Assembly: GCA_019420525.1 (NCBI GenBank) | Contig: JAHZHA010000035.1 | Span: forward strand, 1-64,000 | Source of the DNA: Bacillota bacterium | Lineage (GTDB): Bacteria > Bacillota > Clostridia > Peptostreptococcales > Anaerovoracaceae | DNA length: 64,000 bases | Direction: 5' to 3' | In this document: positions 46,077 to 55,590 of the stretch, piece by piece | Layout of the letters: every line of letters begins with the position of its first letter | Position numbering within the stretch: position 1 is the stretch's first letter | The notes under the pieces: model-generated | What the model was told of the DNA's origin: nothing | Seen by the model: the letters and a program-made list of their open reading frames with translations, nothing else | Database searches by the model: none | Program-made: the position numbers and the translations under genes

Positions 46077-47390
46077 ATGAGATCAGGCAGCAGACACAAT
46101 TATAGAAAAAGCGGAATCAGAAAAAAAACGGCGGGAATCATAGCCGTTCTCGTCATTGCTGCGGTGGTGGCAGCTTTTGCGGCTTGCGATGCCGGTGGCG
46201 AAGAGAAAGGAAAAGGAAGCGGTTTTTCGCAGAAATCCGAAGAGGCTGTCGATATCAGCATACTGTGCGTGGGAGATGTCATGGCGCATTCCACGAATAT
46301 CACGGCGGCCCTCAGCGCCGGAGGCGGCAGCGCGTACAGCTTTACAGACAATTACCAGTACGTGAAATCTTACATCGAAGAAGCGGATCTGGCGCTGTGC
46401 AATGTCGAGACGACGTTCGGAGGCGGTCAGCCTCACGGATATCCTACGTTCAACGCGCCCGATGAACTGGCATATGCGCTGGCGGACACGGGATTCGATG
46501 TGGGGATCACCAGCAACAACCATATGATGGACACGGGATTCGACGGAATGCAGCGGACGCTGGAAGTCCTGAGAAATCAGGGAATGGCCACGGTGGGCAG
46601 CCGTTTCGACGGGGAGGACACCTGGACGATAACCGAAGTCAACGGATTGAAGATCGGCCTCGTAGCGTACACCTATGAATCGCCGTCTACGTCTTCCGGC
46701 GCAGTCTCCATCAACGGCAATTATGTATCGAAAGAAGCGGAAGAACTCATCAATTCCTTCAATGTGGATGAACTCGATACCGACCTGGAAAAAATCTGCG
46801 GAGATATAGATTCTGCCAGAGAAGCGGGCGCCGACATCGTAGTTTGCTATCTCCACTGGGGATCTGAATATCAGAGAGAACCGGACGAAAATCAGACATA
46901 TATGGCTCAGACTCTGGCAGACCGGGGTGCAGACATCATTTTCGCATCGCATCCTCACGTTCTGCAGAAGACCGATATCCTGACGTCGGAAGACGGAAGA
47001 AACGTTCCGGTATTTTATTCCATGGGCAATTTCATCTCCAATCAGCGGACGGAGACATTACCGTCCATCGCAAATAAACGATATACAGAACAGGGGATGA
47101 TCGCCGTGGTGGATCTCAGCGTTATGAAGAGTACCGGTGAGATCATCGAAAAGACGATGAGAGTGATTCCTACCTGGGTTGACCGCTATGGCAGCCCGAC
47201 AAAATATGCCATCGTTCCGCTGGACGCGGATATGAACTCAAATGCGGCGCTGAACGCCTCCGGCCATCTGAGCCGGGCGCAGGAAGCTCTCGAAGATGTG
47301 ACAGCGCTGCTGGGCGAAGACTGTCTGAAAGGAATCAATATGCCGGGAATCTCTTCGGATGCGGAAAAATCTGAGAAGAAAGCGGCATGA
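46077..47390 (+). CDS. CapA-family protein, predicted lipoprotein
   Basis: 437-residue protein with a hydrophobic N-terminal segment ending FAAC (Cys37), so a lipoprotein or membrane anchor is likely. The rest is a CapA/PgsA-type metallophosphatase-like domain: ILCVGDVMAHS, LCNVETTF, GITSNNHMMDTG, VVCYLHWGSEYQ and ASHPHVLQ are the conserved metal-site blocks. CapA proteins are linked to poly-gamma-glutamate or capsule export, but most isolated homologues are of unknown role, and no pgsB or pgsC is here. Start at 46077 follows AAAAGGG. Confidence 0.87.
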   Translation: MRSGSRHNYRKSGIRKKTAGIIAVLVIAAVVAAFAACDAGGEEKGKGSGFSQKSEEAVDISILCVGDVMAHSTNITAALSAGGGSAYSFTDNYQYVKSYIEEADLALCNVETTFGGGQPHGYPTFNAPDELAYALADTGFDVGITSNNHMMDTGFDGMQRTLEVLRNQGMATVGSRFDGEDTWTITEVNGLKIGLVAYTYESPSTSSGAVSINGNYVSKEAEELINSFNVDELDTDLEKICGDIDSAREAGADIVVCYLHWGSEYQREPDENQTYMAQTLADRGADIIFASHPHVLQKTDILTSEDGRNVPVFYSMGNFISNQRTETLPSIANKRYTEQGMIAVVDLSVMKSTGEIIEKTMRVIPTWVDRYGSPTKYAIVPLDADMNSNAALNASGHLSRAQEALEDVTALLGEDCLKGINMPGISSDAEKSEKKAA

Positions 47391-47478
47391 TGTATGACGT
47401 GTTTTGCAGGCAGAAGAATGCCGGCGTACGGTGAGAGAAATGAAACGCACGGCCTCAGTGAAAGAGGTACGACAGAAA

Positions 47479-48909
47479 ATGGCGGATGGAAATATGACAG
47501 AAAAGGATTATTTGAAGAGAATCGATTCCCTGCGAGATGAGATGGTGGAAGATCTTCGGGGACTCGTCCGGAAGGAGAGCACTTCTCAGGTTCCGGAAAA
47601 AGGAGCTCCGTTCGGTCCTGGAGTGGCGGAAGCCTATGATTTTATGATGGAGCTGGCGAAACGCGAAAATTTCCAGGTCTATGATGCGGACGGATACGGC
47701 GGTCACATCGATTTCGGCTCTTCGGAGAAAGAAGGAATCATGGGCATTCTGTGTCATCTCGACGTGGTAGCGGCAGGAAAAGGCTGGAATTATGATCCTT
47801 TCGGCGCAGTGATGGAAAACGGACGTATTTACGGACGCGGAACGCTGGACGACAAAGGGCCTACCATTGCGGCTTTCTATGCCATGAAGGCTCTGAAGGA
47901 CTGCGGAATCGAGCCGAAAAAGAAAATCAGAATGATCCTGGGACTCGACGAAGAGACGGAGAGTGCCGGCATGAAATATTATAAAGAAAAGGTCGCCATG
48001 CCGGACTTCGCCATCGTGCCGGATTCCGATTTTCCGCTGGTTAGCGGAGAGAAAGGCATCATGATTTTCGATCTCGCGAAAAAGATCGGAAAGCAGGAAG
48101 CAGGAGGAATCGCTCTGAAGCGCCTTTGGGGCGGAGAAGCACCTAATATGGTGCCCGATGCGGCGTCCGCCGTCATCCACTGTGAAAAGGGATATGATGC
48201 GGTGCGGAGAGCGGCAGAAGAATTCACGAGCGCGACGGGTCATGAAATCACGATGAAAAGCAGGGGAAGGAGCTTGGAGATTTCTTGCTCCGGCAGATCG
48301 GCTCACGGCGCTATGCCTTGGAAGGGGCTGAATGCTGTCTCGGTTCTGATGGAATTCCTGGGAAAGCTCACTTTCAACTGTCCAGGGGTCAACGATTTCA
48401 TATCTTTCTACAATGAATACATCGGCTTTGATCTGGAAGGAACGCGCATCGGGTGTGCCATGGAGGACGAAATCTCCGGCAGACTCGTCTGGAATTCCGG
48501 CATGATACTCATGGAAAAGGAAGTGATTTCGCTGAAGGTGAACGTGAGAATTCCCGTCAGTTTCAGCGACGAAGATGTCTGTGCGGCGATGAGGCCGGTG
48601 CTGGAAAAATATGAAATCGGCATCGTGAGAGGCATGTACAAAGGACCTCTGTATTATCCGGAAGACAGTGAGATCGTCAGAACGCTGCTGTCGGTCTACC
48701 GGGAACATACCGGTGACGAGGCGTCTCAGCCTCTGGTGATCGGCGGCGGTACGTACGCCAGGGAGATGGAGAACGCCATCGCTTTCGGAGCCCTGTTTCC
48801 GGGAGATCCCGATATCATGCACCAGGCCGACGAATACATTTCCGTCGAGCGGCTTGTTCTCACGGCGAAAATATATGCCGACGCCATTTACCGCCTTGCC
48901 GTGGAATAA
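47479..48909 (+). CDS. pepV: M20-family dipeptidase PepV
   Basis: Zinc dipeptidase or Xaa-His-type peptidase. About 476 residues, with ILCHLDVVAAG, the catalytic and bridging Asp in GRGTLDDKGP, LGLDEETES, DSDFPLVSGEKG and the C-terminal GGGTYAREM and metal-ligand region FPGDPDIMHQADE, all as in PepV. The start is uncertain: 47479 follows AAAGAGGT, 47494 has GGATGGA close by, and 47440 is also possible. It lies between capA and tsaE on the same strand. Confidence 0.92.
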   Translation: MADGNMTEKDYLKRIDSLRDEMVEDLRGLVRKESTSQVPEKGAPFGPGVAEAYDFMMELAKRENFQVYDADGYGGHIDFGSSEKEGIMGILCHLDVVAAGKGWNYDPFGAVMENGRIYGRGTLDDKGPTIAAFYAMKALKDCGIEPKKKIRMILGLDEETESAGMKYYKEKVAMPDFAIVPDSDFPLVSGEKGIMIFDLAKKIGKQEAGGIALKRLWGGEAPNMVPDAASAVIHCEKGYDAVRRAAEEFTSATGHEITMKSRGRSLEISCSGRSAHGAMPWKGLNAVSVLMEFLGKLTFNCPGVNDFISFYNEYIGFDLEGTRIGCAMEDEISGRLVWNSGMILMEKEVISLKVNVRIPVSFSDEDVCAAMRPVLEKYEIGIVRGMYKGPLYYPEDSEIVRTLLSVYREHTGDEASQPLVIGGGTYAREMENAIAFGALFPGDPDIMHQADEYISVERLVLTAKIYADAIYRLAVE

Positions 48910-48956
48910 AGGACGGTACGGGAAAAAGACAGCGGAAACGCAGGAGAAATCAGAAT

Positions 48957-49379
48957 ATGCTGTTAAAGATAAAAAATGAAGAAGAAACCGGACGTTTCGG
49001 CAGAGCATTGGCGGCTCAGCTGATGCCGGGAGACATCGTATGCCTCGTGGGTGATCTCGGAACGGGAAAGACGGCTCTGACGAAAGCCATCGCGGCCGGA
49101 CTGGGAATCGAGGAGCATATCTCGAGTCCTACGTTTAACATCGTCAGAGAATACCATTCCGGAAGACTGCCGCTGTACCATTTCGACGTATATCGTCTGG
49201 GCAGCCCGGAGGAACTCTTCGAAACCGGGGCCAGAGAATACTTTTATGGTCAGGGAGTCTGCGTCATCGAATGGGCGGATCTCATCGCGGATGAAATACC
49301 TTCCGGAAGCCGGATTATCCGGATTTCCTACGGAGACAGAGAAGGCGAACGAATTTACGATATAGGTACGACAGAATGA
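48957..49379 (+). CDS. tsaE: tRNA t6A modification ATPase TsaE
   Basis: ATPase needed for N6-threonylcarbamoyladenosine at tRNA position 37, acting with TsaB and TsaD. The 140 residues contain Walker A GDLGTGKTAL (residues 32-41), the SSPTFNIVREY switch and HFDVYRLG. The start follows GCAGGAG. Its stop overlaps the next gene by ATGA. Confidence 0.96.
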   Translation: MLLKIKNEEETGRFGRALAAQLMPGDIVCLVGDLGTGKTALTKAIAAGLGIEEHISSPTFNIVREYHSGRLPLYHFDVYRLGSPEELFETGAREYFYGQGVCVIEWADLIADEIPSGSRIIRISYGDREGERIYDIGTTE

Positions 49380-50608
49380 AAATCTTAGTAATCGATACGA
49401 CGGGGGCGACAGCCTCCGTCTCTGTGATAAATGAAAAAAAAGAAATCGTCAGCGAGCTGTCCGGCGATACTATGAGTCATCTCCGGAAGCTCATGCCCAT
49501 GACGGAGGCTGTCCTGAAAAAATCATGCACGGAGAAAAGCGAACTCACGCATGTGGCGGCAGCGGTGGGACCCGGATCGTTTACAGGCATCCGCATCGGG
49601 ATGGCTTCGGCCATGATTCTGGCTCAGGCCTGGAATCTGCCGATGGCGGCCGTTTCTTCGCTCATGTGTTATGCGGAAGCGTTTCCGGGAGAACGCGCGC
49701 TGATCTGTCCGATGATCGATGCGCGCCACGGACAGGTTTTCTGCGGTGCATTCCGGCTGTCCGGCGGCGAAAACGGGGAAGACGCCCTGCCGGAAGCGGT
49801 CAAAGAAGAAAAAATCCGGGACGGCGTGGAATTTGTCAGCATGATTTTGCAGGATACCGGCGGCGAAAGCGGAACAGAGAAGATAATCTTCTGCGGAGAC
49901 GGCGCACAACGGTATGCATCCGGTGCGGCCGAAAGGCAGGAACGATGCACCGTCTGCGATCCGGAGCCTGTTTCGCGCGCCCGGGCGGCGGCGCTGCTGG
50001 CTCTGCGCATGATCCGCGTGGGGCAGACGACATCCTGCGAAGAGATCCGCCCGGTCTATCTGCGCAAATCCGAAGCGGAGCGCAAGCGGGAGGAGAAGAG
50101 GACAGAAAAAGCAAAAAAACAGGAAGTCCAAGAGGAGCCGGTTTTTGAACTGCCTCCGGCGGACGAGGCCATCTCCTACCGGCGGGCGTCCGAGCGGGAT
50201 GCAGAGGCCGCTGCTGCTCTGGACGCGCTTTGCTTCCGCACGCCGTGGAGCAGAAAAGCTTTCGACGGAGAGCTGGACGGATCCAAAGATACGATTTATA
50301 TCGCGGCGGAAAACAGCAGGGGAGAGCTGATCGGCTTTGCGGGCATCGCCTGTGTACTGGACGAAGGAGAAGTCAACCGGGTGGCGGTTCATCCCCTTTA
50401 CCGCGCCAGAGGCATAGCTGACCGGATGATGGATCTGCTGCTGGATGCGGCAGAGGGAAAAGGTGTAAAAATCCAGTTTCTGGAAGTTAGGGAGGCCAAC
50501 CGGCAGGCCATCGCACTGTATAAGAATCACGGCTTTTCCGTGGTAGGACGGCGCGACGGTTATTACGCGGAAACAGGCGAAAACGCGCTGCTCATGCGCC
50601 GTGAATAG
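49376..50608 (+). CDS. tsaB: TsaB-RimI fusion: t6A protein TsaB with C-terminal N-acetyltransferase
   Basis: Two enzymes in one chain of 410 residues. The first 230 are TsaB, the TsaD partner, with ILVIDTTGATASVS and AAVGPGSFTGIRIGM. A charged linker (about residues 235-262, rich in Lys and Glu) leads to a GNAT domain (about 263-410) like RimI, the ribosomal protein S18 acetyltransferase, with EVNRVAVHPLYRARGIADRMM as the acetyl-CoA site and NRQAIALYKNHGF. No separate rimI is seen between here and tsaD. The frame is intact across the junction, so it is a true fusion. Confidence 0.95.
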   Translation: MKILVIDTTGATASVSVINEKKEIVSELSGDTMSHLRKLMPMTEAVLKKSCTEKSELTHVAAAVGPGSFTGIRIGMASAMILAQAWNLPMAAVSSLMCYAEAFPGERALICPMIDARHGQVFCGAFRLSGGENGEDALPEAVKEEKIRDGVEFVSMILQDTGGESGTEKIIFCGDGAQRYASGAAERQERCTVCDPEPVSRARAAALLALRMIRVGQTTSCEEIRPVYLRKSEAERKREEKRTEKAKKQEVQEEPVFELPPADEAISYRRASERDAEAAAALDALCFRTPWSRKAFDGELDGSKDTIYIAAENSRGELIGFAGIACVLDEGEVNRVAVHPLYRARGIADRMMDLLLDAAEGKGVKIQFLEVREANRQAIALYKNHGFSVVGRRDGYYAETGENALLMRRE

Positions 50609-50672
50609 GAATCCGCATTTTCTGTAATACTGAAAGTAGAAGGAAAAACCAGGTATTACAGGAGGTGATTCG

Positions 50673-50897
50673 ATGTCTGCGGAGGAAAGAAAAGACGCAG
50701 CGCGGGGAGAATACTCTGCAAACGGCATGAGGATATCCGGAAACCAGGGAGGATACGATGTGTCCTGCAGCTGCAGAAATTATGCGCCGCGGAGCGGTAT
50801 CCGGACGATCAACATGGAAGACTACAGCAGCTGTGACAGCTGTACGCATCTGCGTTCCGATATGAAATGCGGAATCGCGCAGAAGACACTGTCGTAG
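50673..50897 (+). CDS. Cys-rich hypothetical protein inside the t6A cluster
   Basis: I do not recognise this 74-residue protein. It has an excellent ACAGGAGGTGAT ribosome site. Five cysteines are arranged as VSCSC, CDSC and KC (about residues 32, 34, 54, 57, 66), suggesting a metal site; no membrane segment is seen. It lies between tsaB-rimI and tsaD on the same strand, so it is co-expressed with t6A genes. A link to t6A is only positional. Confidence 0.75.
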   Translation: MSAEERKDAARGEYSANGMRISGNQGGYDVSCSCRNYAPRSGIRTINMEDYSSCDSCTHLRSDMKCGIAQKTLS

Positions 50898-51032
50898 CGG
50901 AAAAAACGGGCACCGATGGCCCTCCGGCGGCTGCAGAGAAACGGAATCATCAGAATATTCACCGGAAAAAATCCGCCCGGGAGAGATCGTGCAGATGCGG
51001 TCTTTTCCGGGCATGAAAATGGAGAAAACAAT

Positions 51033-52052
51033 ATGAAAAACGGAAGATTTCTCACTCTCGGCATCGAAAGCAGCTGCGACGAGACGGCGGCAGCCGTTCT
51101 GGCCGACGGACGGGAAGTGTATTCAAATATCATATCGTCGCAGATCGAGATCCATACGCTGTACGGCGGAGTCGTGCCGGAGATCGCGTCGAGAAAACAT
51201 CTGGAAAATATCGTGCCCGTCATATCAAGGGCTCTTTCGGAAGCAGGCGTGACGGCTGACGACATCGATCTCATAGGAGTCACTCATGGACCGGGCCTCG
51301 TAGGCGCGCTGATCATCGGCGTGGCTGCGGCGAAAGCGCTGTCTTTTGCCAGAGATATTCCCCTCGTGGGAGTTCATCATCTCCAGGGGCACATCAGCGC
51401 CAATTACATAGCCGCGCCGCAGTTGGAGCCGCCTTTCACGGCAGTCGTCGTCTCGGGAGGCAATACGGACATCATAGATGTCAGAGGGTACAATGATCTG
51501 AAACTGCTGGGCGTCACGAGGGATGACGCAGCGGGAGAGGCCATGGACAAGGTTGCGAGAGTGCTGGGGCTCGGCTATCCCGGCGGCCCCAAGATCGATC
51601 GGCTGGCAAAAGAAGGAAATCCCCACGCTTTCGAATTCAAGCGCGTCCTTCTGGAAAAGGGAAGTTATGATTTCAGTTTCAGCGGGCTGAAGACAGGAGT
51701 CCTGAATCACGTGAACGGCATGAAACAGCGGGGAGAAGAGGTCAACACCGCCGACATTGCGGCAAGTTTTCAGCTGGCGGTGATGGAAGTCATCGTACAG
51801 AAAGCGGTGGCCGCGGCTCTCGAATTCGGACGTGACACACTGGCGCTGGCCGGCGGTGTAGCGGCCAACAGTCTGCTGCGCACCATGATGCAGCAGGAGT
51901 GTGAGAAGAACGGCATCCGGTTTTACCGGCCGGAACCTGTGCTGTGCACCGACAATGCGGCCATGATCGCCTGCGCGGCGTATTATCGTTATAAGGAAGG
52001 ATATCAGGACGATCTGTCATTGGATGCCTGTCCGGTTCTCGATTTTGAATAA
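51033..52052 (+). CDS. tsaD: tRNA t6A threonylcarbamoyltransferase TsaD
   Basis: Transfers the threonylcarbamoyl group to A37 of tRNAs reading ANN codons. The 339 residues match the family: LGIESSCDETAAAV, the metal ligands in HHLQGHISANY, VVSGGNTDII, GEAMDKVARVLGLGYPGGP and FSFSGLKT. The ATG at 51033 follows GGAG; an in-frame extension to 50916 would nearly touch the preceding gene and lacks similarity. It is the last gene before a strong two-way terminator. Confidence 0.97.
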   Translation: MKNGRFLTLGIESSCDETAAAVLADGREVYSNIISSQIEIHTLYGGVVPEIASRKHLENIVPVISRALSEAGVTADDIDLIGVTHGPGLVGALIIGVAAAKALSFARDIPLVGVHHLQGHISANYIAAPQLEPPFTAVVVSGGNTDIIDVRGYNDLKLLGVTRDDAAGEAMDKVARVLGLGYPGGPKIDRLAKEGNPHAFEFKRVLLEKGSYDFSFSGLKTGVLNHVNGMKQRGEEVNTADIAASFQLAVMEVIVQKAVAAALEFGRDTLALAGGVAANSLLRTMMQQECEKNGIRFYRPEPVLCTDNAAMIACAAYYRYKEGYQDDLSLDACPVLDFE

Positions 52053-52147
52053 TGCGGCTGGAGAGGGCGGAAAGCCGCAGATGGAAACTGTGGAATGATG
52101 CCTGGAGAAGCATAAAATAATAATGAAGCGAAAAGAATAAAATGAAA

Positions 52148-52191
52148 AAAGAGGATATCCTGACGGCTGGTGCCGTCGGGGTATCCTCTTT
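52148..52191. terminator. Bidirectional terminator between tsaD and acpP
   Basis: AAAGAGGATA (52148-52157) pairs with TATCCTCTTT (52182-52191), with an inner GACGGC/GCCGTC stem. The minus-strand side continues into six T, the plus side into CTTGTC, so it serves both convergent genes. Confidence 0.9.
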
Positions 52192-52247
52192 CTTGTCTGC
52201 AACGGTCGTATTTAAAATGAATTGTCCGCTTTCGCCGACACTGCTGT

Positions 52248-52484
52248 CTATTTGTCTGCGATCTGATCTTCGATGAAGTTTACGATATCACCGATGTTTG
52301 CGAATTTCTCAGCTTCTTCGTCCGGAATTTCGATTTCGTATTCGTCTTCGATAGCCATGATGATTTCCACAGCGTCGAGAGAATCAGCCTCCAGGTCTTT
52401 TGTAAGGCTCGTGTCCGGAGTGATTGCAGATGCGTCTACGTCTAACTGATCGATGATAATTTCTTTAACTTTATCAAATACCAT
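52248..52484 (-). CDS. acpP: Acyl carrier protein
   Basis: Carries fatty-acid intermediates on a phosphopantetheine arm. The 78 residues are typical and acidic; the arm attaches to Ser35 in ADSLDAVE. AGGAGG precedes the start. It stands alone, away from any fab gene in the window, with its own strong promoter and terminator. Its codon use is that of a highly expressed gene. Confidence 0.97.
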   Translation of the reverse strand: MVFDKVKEIIIDQLDVDASAITPDTSLTKDLEADSLDAVEIIMAIEDEYEIEIPDEEAEKFANIGDIVNFIEDQIADK

Positions 52485-52526
52485 GTGTTAACCTCCTATG
52501 GTTCATTTCCCGTTAAGTACACGCCT

Positions 52527-52555
52527 ATTATAAGGGCAGAACAAGGGGAATGCAA
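52527..52555 (-). promoter_or_regulatory. acpP promoter
   Basis: On the minus strand TTGCAT (52550-52555), 17 bp, then a perfect TATAAT (52527-52532). Confidence 0.78.
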
Positions 52556-52610
52556 TACCTTTTTGCGTGTTTTCAAAAAATATTTTGATAGACAAATGAA
52601 CTTGTCGGAA

Positions 52611-54596
52611 TCAGTCGTTCAGTTCTCCCCATTCGTCATAGGCATCGGAAAGTTGAGATTTTTTTTCTTCGACAGCATCGGAAAGCTGTGCAAGTTTTGT
52701 ATAATCTGTCATATATTCTTCCAGACACATTTTCTGACTGAGCTCGTCAATTTCTTCTTCCAGAGATGCGATGAGCTGTTCCAGAGCTTCTATCCGGCGT
52801 TCCTTTCGCCTCTGCTCGGCCTGGAGAGCTTTACTGCGCCTGCGCTCATCCATGCGCTGCTGTTTTTCCGTCATGGATTTTTCCATTGAAACGTCAGAAT
52901 CAGAAGAGGCATCCTTGCCCAGGCTGTTCATATAGGCATTGGCCGATGTGACGGCGGCTTTCTTTTCATTGTAATAATCATAGTTTCCGGGATAGACGGT
53001 AATTCCGTTTTTCGTCAGTTCATAGATAGACGTAGGTACTTTGTTGAGAAGATACCGGTCGTGAGAGACGATGATACAGGTTCCGGGAAAGTCCAGAAGT
53101 GCATCTTCAAAGACTTCTTTTGATGCGATATCCAGATGGTTCGTAGGCTCGTCCAGGATCAGCGTATTGGCTCCGGAGAGCATAAGCTTCAACAGCGCCA
53201 GACGGGCTCTTTCGCCGCCGGAGAGGGCGCTGACCTGTTTGAAGACATCGTCGTTGCGGAAGAGAAATCTGCCCAGAAGACCGCGGAGCTGTGTATCGCT
53301 GTAGAGGGAATAGGCGTCACGCATCTCTTCCAGAATGGTGGATGACTCGTTGAGCATGGACTGCTGTTGGTCGTAATACCCGAAGACGACATTGTGACCC
53401 ACTTTGATGTGGCCGGAAGTGGGAGGAATTTCCGACATGATCATCCGGAGAAGCGTCGTCTTTCCCGTACCATTGGGGCCGATGATGCAGATACGTTCTC
53501 CCCGTTTGATGTCGAAAGACACATCGGAAAAGAGAGTGCGCTTTTCGTCTCCTGTTCCGTAAGACTTGGAAATTTCAAAAGCCTGCAGCGTATCGTTTCC
53601 GCTCTTTGAACTTTCCTTAAACTGAATCCTCATTTGAGAGGAGGAGACCACAGGTTTTTCCATGACCTCCGTCTTTGCCAGCATTTTTTCTCTGGATCTG
53701 GCGCGTTTCGCCAGCTTTTCCGTTCCCCGCTCCTTGAAGCGACGGATCATATCTTCCTGTCGGCGGATCTCATCCTGCTGCTTCTCATAAGCTTTCAGCT
53801 CACTGATGAGACGGACTTTTTTCTCCTGAGCGTAGAAAGTATAGTTGCCTTCGTATACGCTGAGGCGCCTGTTTTCGATTTCAAAGATCCGGTTTACCGT
53901 GTGATCCAGGAAATAACGGTCGTGTGAGATGATGACTACTGTGCCCTGATAGGCCTTCAGATACTGTTCCAGCCACTTCAGCGTACCGATATCCAGATGA
54001 TTGGTAGGTTCGTCCAGCAGAAGAATATCAGGCTTTTTCAGAAGGAGTGCCGCCAGAGCCAGCCGGGTACGTTCACCTCCGGAGAGAGAATTCGTCTTTT
54101 TATCAAAAAAGGAAGGCGGAAATGCCATGCTGTTCAGAACACCGCTGATCTCACTCTTGTAACCGTAGCCGTTCTGGAGACGGAACGATTCGGAAAGCCG
54201 GTCGTATTCCGATAGAAGACGGCGAACCTCTTCTGCACGTTCCGGGTTTTCTGGAAGAGATGAGAGTTCTGCGATTTTTTCTGATATTTCAGTCAGATCT
54301 TTTTCCATCTGAATGAGATGACCGAAAATCGACAACATCTCTTCGTAAACAGTTTTTTCTGATGTGAAAAGATCATTCTGGTGAAAATAACCTATTTTGA
54401 GATCGCCAGAAATGAAATAATTTCCGGAATCGCACGGAAGTTCACCGGAAAGAATATTAAGCAAGGTACTTTTACCGGCTCCGTTGGCACCGACAATGCC
54501 CACCCGGTCGCCGGCATTGATGTGAAATGAGACGTCCGTCAGGATTTCATCCACGCCATATAATTTTGTCAATTGATTTGCTGAAATAACGATCAT
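52611..54596 (-). CDS. ABC-F family ATP-binding protein
   Basis: Soluble tandem-ATPase of the ABC-F family, which acts on the ribosome rather than in transport. The 661 residues hold two ABC domains with Walker A GANGAGKST (near residue 36) and GPNGTGKTT, signatures LSGGERTRLALA and LSGGERARLALL, and LLDEPTNHLD twice. A charged inter-domain linker matches the P-site tRNA-interaction motif region. A C-terminal coiled coil (about residues 560-655) is present, as in Uup/YdiF-like members. Antibiotic protection versus housekeeping cannot be decided. Confidence 0.93.
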   Translation of the reverse strand: MIVISANQLTKLYGVDEILTDVSFHINAGDRVGIVGANGAGKSTLLNILSGELPCDSGNYFISGDLKIGYFHQNDLFTSEKTVYEEMLSIFGHLIQMEKDLTEISEKIAELSSLPENPERAEEVRRLLSEYDRLSESFRLQNGYGYKSEISGVLNSMAFPPSFFDKKTNSLSGGERTRLALAALLLKKPDILLLDEPTNHLDIGTLKWLEQYLKAYQGTVVIISHDRYFLDHTVNRIFEIENRRLSVYEGNYTFYAQEKKVRLISELKAYEKQQDEIRRQEDMIRRFKERGTEKLAKRARSREKMLAKTEVMEKPVVSSSQMRIQFKESSKSGNDTLQAFEISKSYGTGDEKRTLFSDVSFDIKRGERICIIGPNGTGKTTLLRMIMSEIPPTSGHIKVGHNVVFGYYDQQQSMLNESSTILEEMRDAYSLYSDTQLRGLLGRFLFRNDDVFKQVSALSGGERARLALLKLMLSGANTLILDEPTNHLDIASKEVFEDALLDFPGTCIIVSHDRYLLNKVPTSIYELTKNGITVYPGNYDYYNEKKAAVTSANAYMNSLGKDASSDSDVSMEKSMTEKQQRMDERRRSKALQAEQRRKERRIEALEQLIASLEEEIDELSQKMCLEEYMTDYTKLAQLSDAVEEKKSQLSDAYDEWGELND

Positions 54597-54782
54597 ATTT
54601 TTTCTCCGATATATTCGATATATATATATAAATTTTATTGTCTGCCGTCTACCTATTTTAAATTATGGATCCTGTTCTGACAAGCGCATATATCGGCTGG
54701 AAGGATACGGAAGAAGGCGGAGATACTGATAAATTTTCGACATTTTTTTGAATGGAAAAAATGTTTGAAAGTTTGCCAAGTA

Positions 54783-54811
54783 TTGAAAAGAGAACTTTTT
54801 ATTGCTATAAT
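54783..54811 (+). promoter_or_regulatory. rex promoter
   Basis: TTGAAA (54783-54788), a 17-bp spacer and a perfect TATAAT (54806-54811), 65 bp before the rex start. I see no clear TTGTGAA-type Rex operator here. Confidence 0.72.
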
Positions 54812-54875
54812 ACATACATATGCCAAAATGGACAGAGATTATTGATAAATGTAATTGGAAAATGGGTCTGATAGT

Positions 54876-55520
54876 ATGAAGGAACATGTTAAAATTTCAA
54901 ATGCCGTTGTTAAAAGATTGCCAATTTATCTGAGATATCTGGAAGATTTGATGAAAAACAACGTGGAGAGAATATCGTCCAACGAACTGAGTTCTCTGAT
55001 CGGTTTCACGGCTTCTCAGATACGGCAGGATTTAAACAATTTCGGCGGGTTTGGCCAGCAGGGCTATGGATATAATATCAAAGGGCTCTATAAAGAAATC
55101 AATTCGATTCTCGGCCTGGACAGAGAATACAAAATGGTCATCGTAGGCACGGGAAATCTCGGACAAGCGCTGGCAAACTACTCAAAATATCACAAATCGG
55201 GTTTTCCTATCGTTGGAATGTTCGATATCAATCCGAAGATCATCGGACTGAAGATTAATGATATCGAAGTGATGGACAGCGACTATCTGGTGGATTTTCT
55301 TAAAGAAAACCAGGTAGACATCGGGATTATTACCACCGATAAATCAGCTGCGCAGAGTGTCGCAAATAAACTGGTGGAAGGAAATGTACGGGGTATCTGG
55401 AATTTCGCTACCTGCGATCTCAAGGTACCAAAGCGCATTCAGGTGGAAAACGTTCATGTGACAGATTCCCTTAATACATTGGCTTACCGTATCATCCACA
55501 GTGAAGATTATGCCGAGTAA
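54876..55520 (+). CDS. rex: Redox-sensing transcriptional repressor Rex
   Basis: Represses fermentation and redox genes when the NADH/NAD ratio is low. The 214 residues have an N-terminal winged helix (ISNAVVKRLPIYLRYLEDL, then ASQIRQDLNNFGGFGQQGYGYN, cited in part) and a C-terminal Rossmann domain with VGTGNLGQALANY. The ATG at 54876 gives the standard N-terminus; a TTG seven codons upstream is less likely. No strong ribosome site is visible. It is monocistronic. Confidence 0.96.
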   Translation: MKEHVKISNAVVKRLPIYLRYLEDLMKNNVERISSNELSSLIGFTASQIRQDLNNFGGFGQQGYGYNIKGLYKEINSILGLDREYKMVIVGTGNLGQALANYSKYHKSGFPIVGMFDINPKIIGLKINDIEVMDSDYLVDFLKENQVDIGIITTDKSAAQSVANKLVEGNVRGIWNFATCDLKVPKRIQVENVHVTDSLNTLAYRIIHSEDYAE

Positions 55521-55543
55521 AATACGGAAGAAAAAAGAGTGGT

Positions 55544-55590
55544 GAGTTTTCTGAATATTTTTCAGAGAACTCGTCATTTTTCTTTTTTGT
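55544..55590 (+). terminator. rex terminator
   Basis: A 12-bp stem (55544-55555 with 55561-55572, one G·U) followed by GTCATTTTTCTTTTTT. Confidence 0.88.
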
